From: SKVR01 sp964453995 | Lineage (GTDB): Bacteria; Bacteroidota; Bacteroidia; Bacteroidales; UBA7960 | Direction of reading: 5' to 3' | Assembly (NCBI GenBank): GCA_964453995.1 | Contig: CAYVQC010000007.1 | Coordinates: 1 to 64,000, forward strand | Length of the DNA stretch: 64,000 nucleotides | Shown: piece after piece, positions 61,001-64,000 of the stretch | Numbering within the stretch: the first letter of the stretch is position 1 | Layout of the letters: each line of letters opens with the position of its first letter | Translations under genes and position numbers: made by a program | The notes under the pieces: model-generated | Database searches by the model: none | What the model was told of the DNA's origin: nothing | What the model saw: the letters and a program-made list of their open reading frames with translations, nothing else

Positions 61001-64000
61001 ATCCGATCCGTCAAGGAAAAGGATATAATCGATACCGGTTTCACTGCCATCGAGTGTGATTTCCACCCCTTCTTCATCAAAACAGAAAGTATTATCACCC
61101 AAAGAGGTAACATTAAAAACAGCGAAGATCTGTGCTTCAGAAACCACGGTCTGCACTTCCTTCATGCATCCGTTGGCATCTGTTACCCTTACCGTGTAGG
61201 TTCCCGGAGTGGTAATGGGAGAGAAGAATATACTTTCGCCTTCTCCTGCAGTAAGAGAATCTGCGGTTTGTTCACCATTGAACCAAAGAGTAAAGGTGAA
61301 CGGAGCATTTCCCTGGGTTGCAGAAGCTTCTATGGTAGCCTCATTTCCCGCACAGATAATATCGGGATTGGTGGTAGCAGACAGCACTATTTCCTGGGGT
61401 TCAATGATCTCAAACTCTTCAGATTCGACCGTGCATCCTGCTTCATCAGAAATAACAATAGTATATATACCAGGCTCAAGACCAGTAAAGTTCGCACTTC
61501 CGGTTTGGGTATCCTGTACCGGCATACCATTGCTGGTGAGGGTGTACTCAAGTATACCTGATCCTCCGTTGGCAGTAAGCTGCACCTGGCCATCATTTTC
61601 TCCGTTACAGGAAATATTGGTAAACTGGAATGATAAAGGATCAATGGTGATGGCATCGGGTTCATCAATAATAATAGCATCGGAAAGTGAGTTTCCGCAG
61701 CCGTTTGTATCCGATACGTTAACGTAATAGATGCCAGCAGCCAGTTCTTCAAAGGTATGAGGATCGGTAGTTAATGCGATAAAAGTTTCCAGCACATTCA
61801 TTTCCTCATCCAGGAGTTCATAGGCATAGGGCAATGCTCCAGCCGATACTTCTGCAGTAATAGATCCTGTGGGTACCCCTGCACAGGTTAAATCCTGTGT
61901 AGTAATGGAAGCCAATTGTGGTCCTTCGCTAATTTCAATGGTTGTAGTAGCAGTATTATCGCACCCGTTCTCAACCGTAAACTGGTATTGTACCTGGTAG
62001 GTGCCGGTTTCAGAATTTGCCAGATTTACGGTTCCGGTAATGGGGTCTATATCAAGTCCATCCACCGGATCTGCGGTAAATGTGCCTGAAACAATAGTTG
62101 CTGTTGTGGTAATGACAACATCTGCCGTTCCATCGGGGCAAAATACAGGAGCATCGTAGGAGATAGTGACTTCGGGCAGGGGAAGCACTTCAATTTCAGC
62201 CTGTCCGGTCATGTCAGACTCACATCCCGTATCCTGGTTTACAGCCAGGACAGTATATATTCCGGGAAGGGTTTTCAGACCAAAAGTTATAGAATCTCCC
62301 GTACCATCCACTATATCACCTGTTGGGCTTCCATCGAGATACAGGAAGTAGCTGATACCTGTTTCAGAGCCATCCAGCCCTACTTCCATGCCATCTTCTC
62401 CGCTGCAGAATGTACCACCTCCAATAACATTGTAAACGATGGGCAGAGAGAACAATCCTACCTGTACTTCGCCATCCATGGCTACGGTACAGCCGGTGGC
62501 AGCGACTTCTGCAGCAGCTGTATAGGATCCCGCAGGGGTTATCAATCCGAAACTGACAGCACTGCCTGTGCCGTTGGTCGTGGCAATGGTATCTGTATTG
62601 TCGAGGATCAGGTAATAGGTTACATCTTCTTGTGAGCTATCGAGTCCTATTTCCACTCCAGCACCATTTTCACAATAGTTACCTCCGCCAGTAATATTGA
62701 ATACAAGGGGAAGTGGTTGGGATTCAATGGTAGCATTACCCTGCATGAGATTATTACAGCCGGTGAGGCTACTTTCTGCCAAAACGGTATAAACGCCCGG
62801 GTCGGTAAGTAAACCAAAGCTGATGGAATCACCGGTACCAGCCACAGAAATTCCTGTTTGAGTGCCATCGAGCAACAGGAAGTAATCCACATCTAACTGG
62901 GAACCATCAAGACCTGCCTCCACTCCATCTGTACCTTCGCAATAATCGCCACCACCAGTAACATTAAATACTTGTGGCAAGGGAAGAATGATCACTTCTA
63001 CTGAGCCATTCATCATGGCCTGGCATCCTGTAGCAGAATCAGTTGCCATGATGGTGTAAATCCCCGATTCTGTTTGCAACCCAAAGGAAATGGCAGATCC
63101 GGTTCCGGCAATGGTACTGCCTGTGTGGGTACCATCAAGGAAAAGAAGGTAATCGATACCCGTTTCACTGCCATCCAGGACGATCTCAACTCCCTGGCCA
63201 TCCATGCAATAAGAACTATCACCCTGCGACCCAATGGTGAACAGGGTTAATTGCTGGGGTTCAGAAACCTGTGTCTGTTGTTCTGCCTGGCAACCATTGG
63301 CATCGGAAACTCTAACGGTGTAGGTTCCCGGTGTGAGAAGCCCTGGAAAAATTACCGTTTCTGCCTCTTCGGCAATAAGGGTTTCACCCGTTTGTGTTCC
63401 CTCGAACCAAAGGGTGAAAGTATAAGGTGCTACACCCATCGTGGCAATAGCTTCTATGCTGGCTTCATCGCCTTCACATACCATATCAGGATTGGTAATT
63501 GCGTCAAGCACTATTGCATCAGGTTCAGTGATGAGTAATTCTTCAGAAACAATGTTACAGTCCGCTTCATCAATAATAGCGACAAAGTAGCTTCCAGGAG
63601 CAAGACCGGTAAAGCTGGCGCTACCCGAAACGGGTCCCTGCAGGGTATCACCATTCTGTAACAGGTAATAATTAAGGATTCCAGTGCCACCATTGGCGGT
63701 AAGTTCCATCTGGCCGTCGTTTGCGCCAAAGCAGGAAACCGGTGTGATTACAAGGGAAAGTGGATCGATGGCAATGGGGTCGGGTTCGTCGATGGTAACA
63801 GGATCGGACAAAGTTGAACCGCAACTGTTGCTATCGGTAACGGTAATGGTATAAATACCAAATCCAAGATTTTCAAAAGTTTGGGGATCAGCTGTTTCGG
63901 CAATGATTGTTTGCAGAACGTTGCTATCAACATCAAGCAGTTCATAGGTATAGGGCAATTGTCCTCCAGATGCTGCAACGGTAATAAAACCTGTTGCATC
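58067..64000 (-). CDS. Giant repeat surface protein with gliding-type T9SS C-terminal domain (partial at its N-terminus)
   Basis: The frame is open to the window end, so the true start lies outside; 1977 codons are seen. Composition is repetitive and rich in Asp/Thr/Gly with few Lys. From the visible N-terminus: SprB-like modules (each with YTV-x-VTDxNGC), four copies of a ~88-residue unit with LDGSETGIDY-like core, a linker, then a second near-copy of the first block (SprB modules and two more ~88-residue units). Six or so Ig/PKD-like modules follow (TYLWTSEP, DAGPDQDIC-type), and finally an acidic stretch and LPNAFTPDEDGIND...IFNRWGQKVYEG, the type B sorting domain. The protein is secreted and surface-attached via type IX; adhesion or motility role inferred. 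Confidence 0.92.
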   Translation of the reverse strand, partial: DATGFITVAASGGQLPYTYELLDVDSNVLQTIIAETADPQTFENLGFGIYTITVTDSNSCGSTLSDPVTIDEPDPIAIDPLSLVITPVSCFGANDGQMELTANGGTGILNYYLLQNGDTLQGPVSGSASFTGLAPGSYFVAIIDEADCNIVSEELLITEPDAIVLDAITNPDMVCEGDEASIEAIATMGVAPYTFTLWFEGTQTGETLIAEEAETVIFPGLLTPGTYTVRVSDANGCQAEQQTQVSEPQQLTLFTIGSQGDSSYCMDGQGVEIVLDGSETGIDYLLFLDGTHTGSTIAGTGSAISFGLQTESGIYTIMATDSATGCQAMMNGSVEVIILPLPQVFNVTGGGDYCEGTDGVEAGLDGSQLDVDYFLLLDGTQTGISVAGTGDSISFGLLTDPGVYTVLAESSLTGCNNLMQGNATIESQPLPLVFNITGGGNYCENGAGVEIGLDSSQEDVTYYLILDNTDTIATTNGTGSAVSFGLITPAGSYTAAAEVAATGCTVAMDGEVQVGLFSLPIVYNVIGGGTFCSGEDGMEVGLDGSETGISYFLYLDGSPTGDIVDGTGDSITFGLKTLPGIYTVLAVNQDTGCESDMTGQAEIEVLPLPEVTISYDAPVFCPDGTADVVITTTATIVSGTFTADPVDGLDIDPITGTVNLANSETGTYQVQYQFTVENGCDNTATTTIEISEGPQLASITTQDLTCAGVPTGSITAEVSAGALPYAYELLDEEMNVLETFIALTTDPHTFEELAAGIYYVNVSDTNGCGNSLSDAIIIDEPDAITIDPLSFQFTNISCNGENDGQVQLTANGGSGILEYTLTSNGMPVQDTQTGSANFTGLEPGIYTIVISDEAGCTVESEEFEIIEPQEIVLSATTNPDIICAGNEATIEASATQGNAPFTFTLWFNGEQTADSLTAGEGESIFFSPITTPGTYTVRVTDANGCMKEVQTVVSEAQIFAVFNVTSLGDNTFCFDEEGVEITLDGSETGIDYILFLDGSDTGISAAGSGDTISFGIQNESGIYTVLASDPVTGCQQPMSGSVEVTVFPLPSLFTVTGGGDFCEGTEGVEVGLDGSETGVIYDLLLDGIETTLTVEGTGDSISFGLITEPGIYTISATTAAGCTNMMTGSVEVTQNPLPQASITASDLEICQDGTVTLTASGGDSYLWTAVPEYDFNGTENDPEITVILSQTTTFTLTAFNSCGSDTDEVTIQVVPTPEIDLGGEIFACQGESVILDAGAFENSTYLWSDGSTNQTLEVTESGLYWVEVTRINTTCVSYGEVNVVFHELPQALVAEDQTICAGDQVFIGMDEGLEPIPANTYLWTSEPEDSSLTDPTISNPMVSPMVTTTYTLVETYIESGCTNSNSVTITVIEATADAGPDQDICQDDSVIIGPEEVDENLLYSWTSSNPEEIFDNNIPNPVVSPQETTTYTLQVQHAELGCISNDEVVVSVNPAPNAETGPDLDICPGDVVTIGMEYNEPMPLNTYLWISEPNDESISDPTVSNPTVSPQVTTTYTLIETYVLTGCTTENSVVVTVHDYPVANVIDDRVVCVDEVINLATGSAQDGLTYSWTSVPQGFFSSDANPEVIPSLYQLDENNQITFILEVSNGFCSASASVTITVQPLPEVIIAEDMVFCSAADAQNVAIGGEAIEGYTYLWTSDQDDEFSSTEANPQVSPTETTVYTVVVTDGQTGCSATGQVVVTINDLLIVNQGNPEVCENSESAMLGTFLEIRGGVQPYQYFWTDAGGNQISNEPNPEVQAPFSTVYNLMVMDSLGCMANTSVEVMIIESPEVAIHIGNMLADDTYSIYSGQSVVFEAMPSGLDLYEFYVVDPTEEPDPDEEGNEDEKSGIPGARLVQSGAFNTWTTSELMNGQQVYVLGYAGECPGMSQVVTIVLNELPNAFTPDEDGINDIFGAGAELTIFNRWGQKVYEGTDGWNGTFNGRKVSPGTYYYLLSVYDQDNNKNTVKGSVTVILK

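Noticed and set aside
63748..63999. Separate short gene at the window end
   Set aside because: It is another frame of the giant protein's DNA, whose own frame stays open to the last base.

Overview
The window is chromosomal DNA of a free-living member of the Bacteroidota, most likely Bacteroidales/Marinilabiliales-like. The evidence is gene content and promoter style. There is a type IX secretion locus (giant protein with a gliding-type C-terminal domain, OmpA-family protein, PorP/SprF protein), a TonB-dependent receptor with DUF5689 lipoproteins, a DUF6576-type rhomboid, Bacteroidota-style lipoprotein signals, and many -7 boxes of the form TAnnTTTG. No phage, integrase, complete insertion sequence or CRISPR array was seen. 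Most genes lie on the minus strand in short operons.

Layout. 1-1466: AAA/DUF4143 ATPase behind an array of palindromic repeats. 1632-6619: a minus-strand metalloid/metal and thiol operon group (ArsR regulator, two thioredoxin-like proteins, an ArsG/CcdA-like permease, an ArsP-like permease, a second permease split into two genes, a rhodanese); two copies of one inverted repeat sit over its promoters. 6620-7222: gene-free, with decayed repeat DNA. 7859-17580: two glutamate dehydrogenases flanking two tandem paralogues that join receiver-like domains to a pyruvate-phosphate-dikinase-type ATP-grasp domain. 17730-20159: tRNA methyltransferase, an unrecognised conserved-looking protein, an MscS channel. 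20299-28439: TonB receptor, two DUF5689 surface lipoproteins and a divergent secreted nuclease/phosphatase, with a perfect palindrome between the divergent units; probably a nucleic-acid or nucleotide scavenging locus. 28645-31350: hybrid sensor kinase. 31493-31566: tRNA-His. 31625-37492: small barrel protein, second endonuclease/exonuclease/phosphatase-family protein, two rhomboid proteases, MutL and a small tail-anchored protein. 37610-40325: polysaccharide flippase and glycosyltransferase. 40605-44835: DUF302 protein, FtsX/MacB-type permease, PQQ-type sugar dehydrogenase. 45248-48053: GNAT acetyltransferase, SGNH hydrolase, kynureninase. 48149-54079: split saccharopine-pathway enzymes, a HAD phosphatase and an unusual long KamA-like radical SAM protein. 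54356-64000: the type IX secretion gene set, whose giant repeat protein runs off the window end.

How it fits together. Kynureninase, the saccharopine pair, the KamA-like enzyme and two glutamate dehydrogenases point to amino-acid catabolism feeding glutamate and 2-oxoglutarate. The receiver-ATP-grasp pair between the two dehydrogenases is the best candidate here for an uncharacterised regulatory or phosphotransfer system. The operator that encloses the promoter -7 box in the ArsR group is the clearest regulatory finding.
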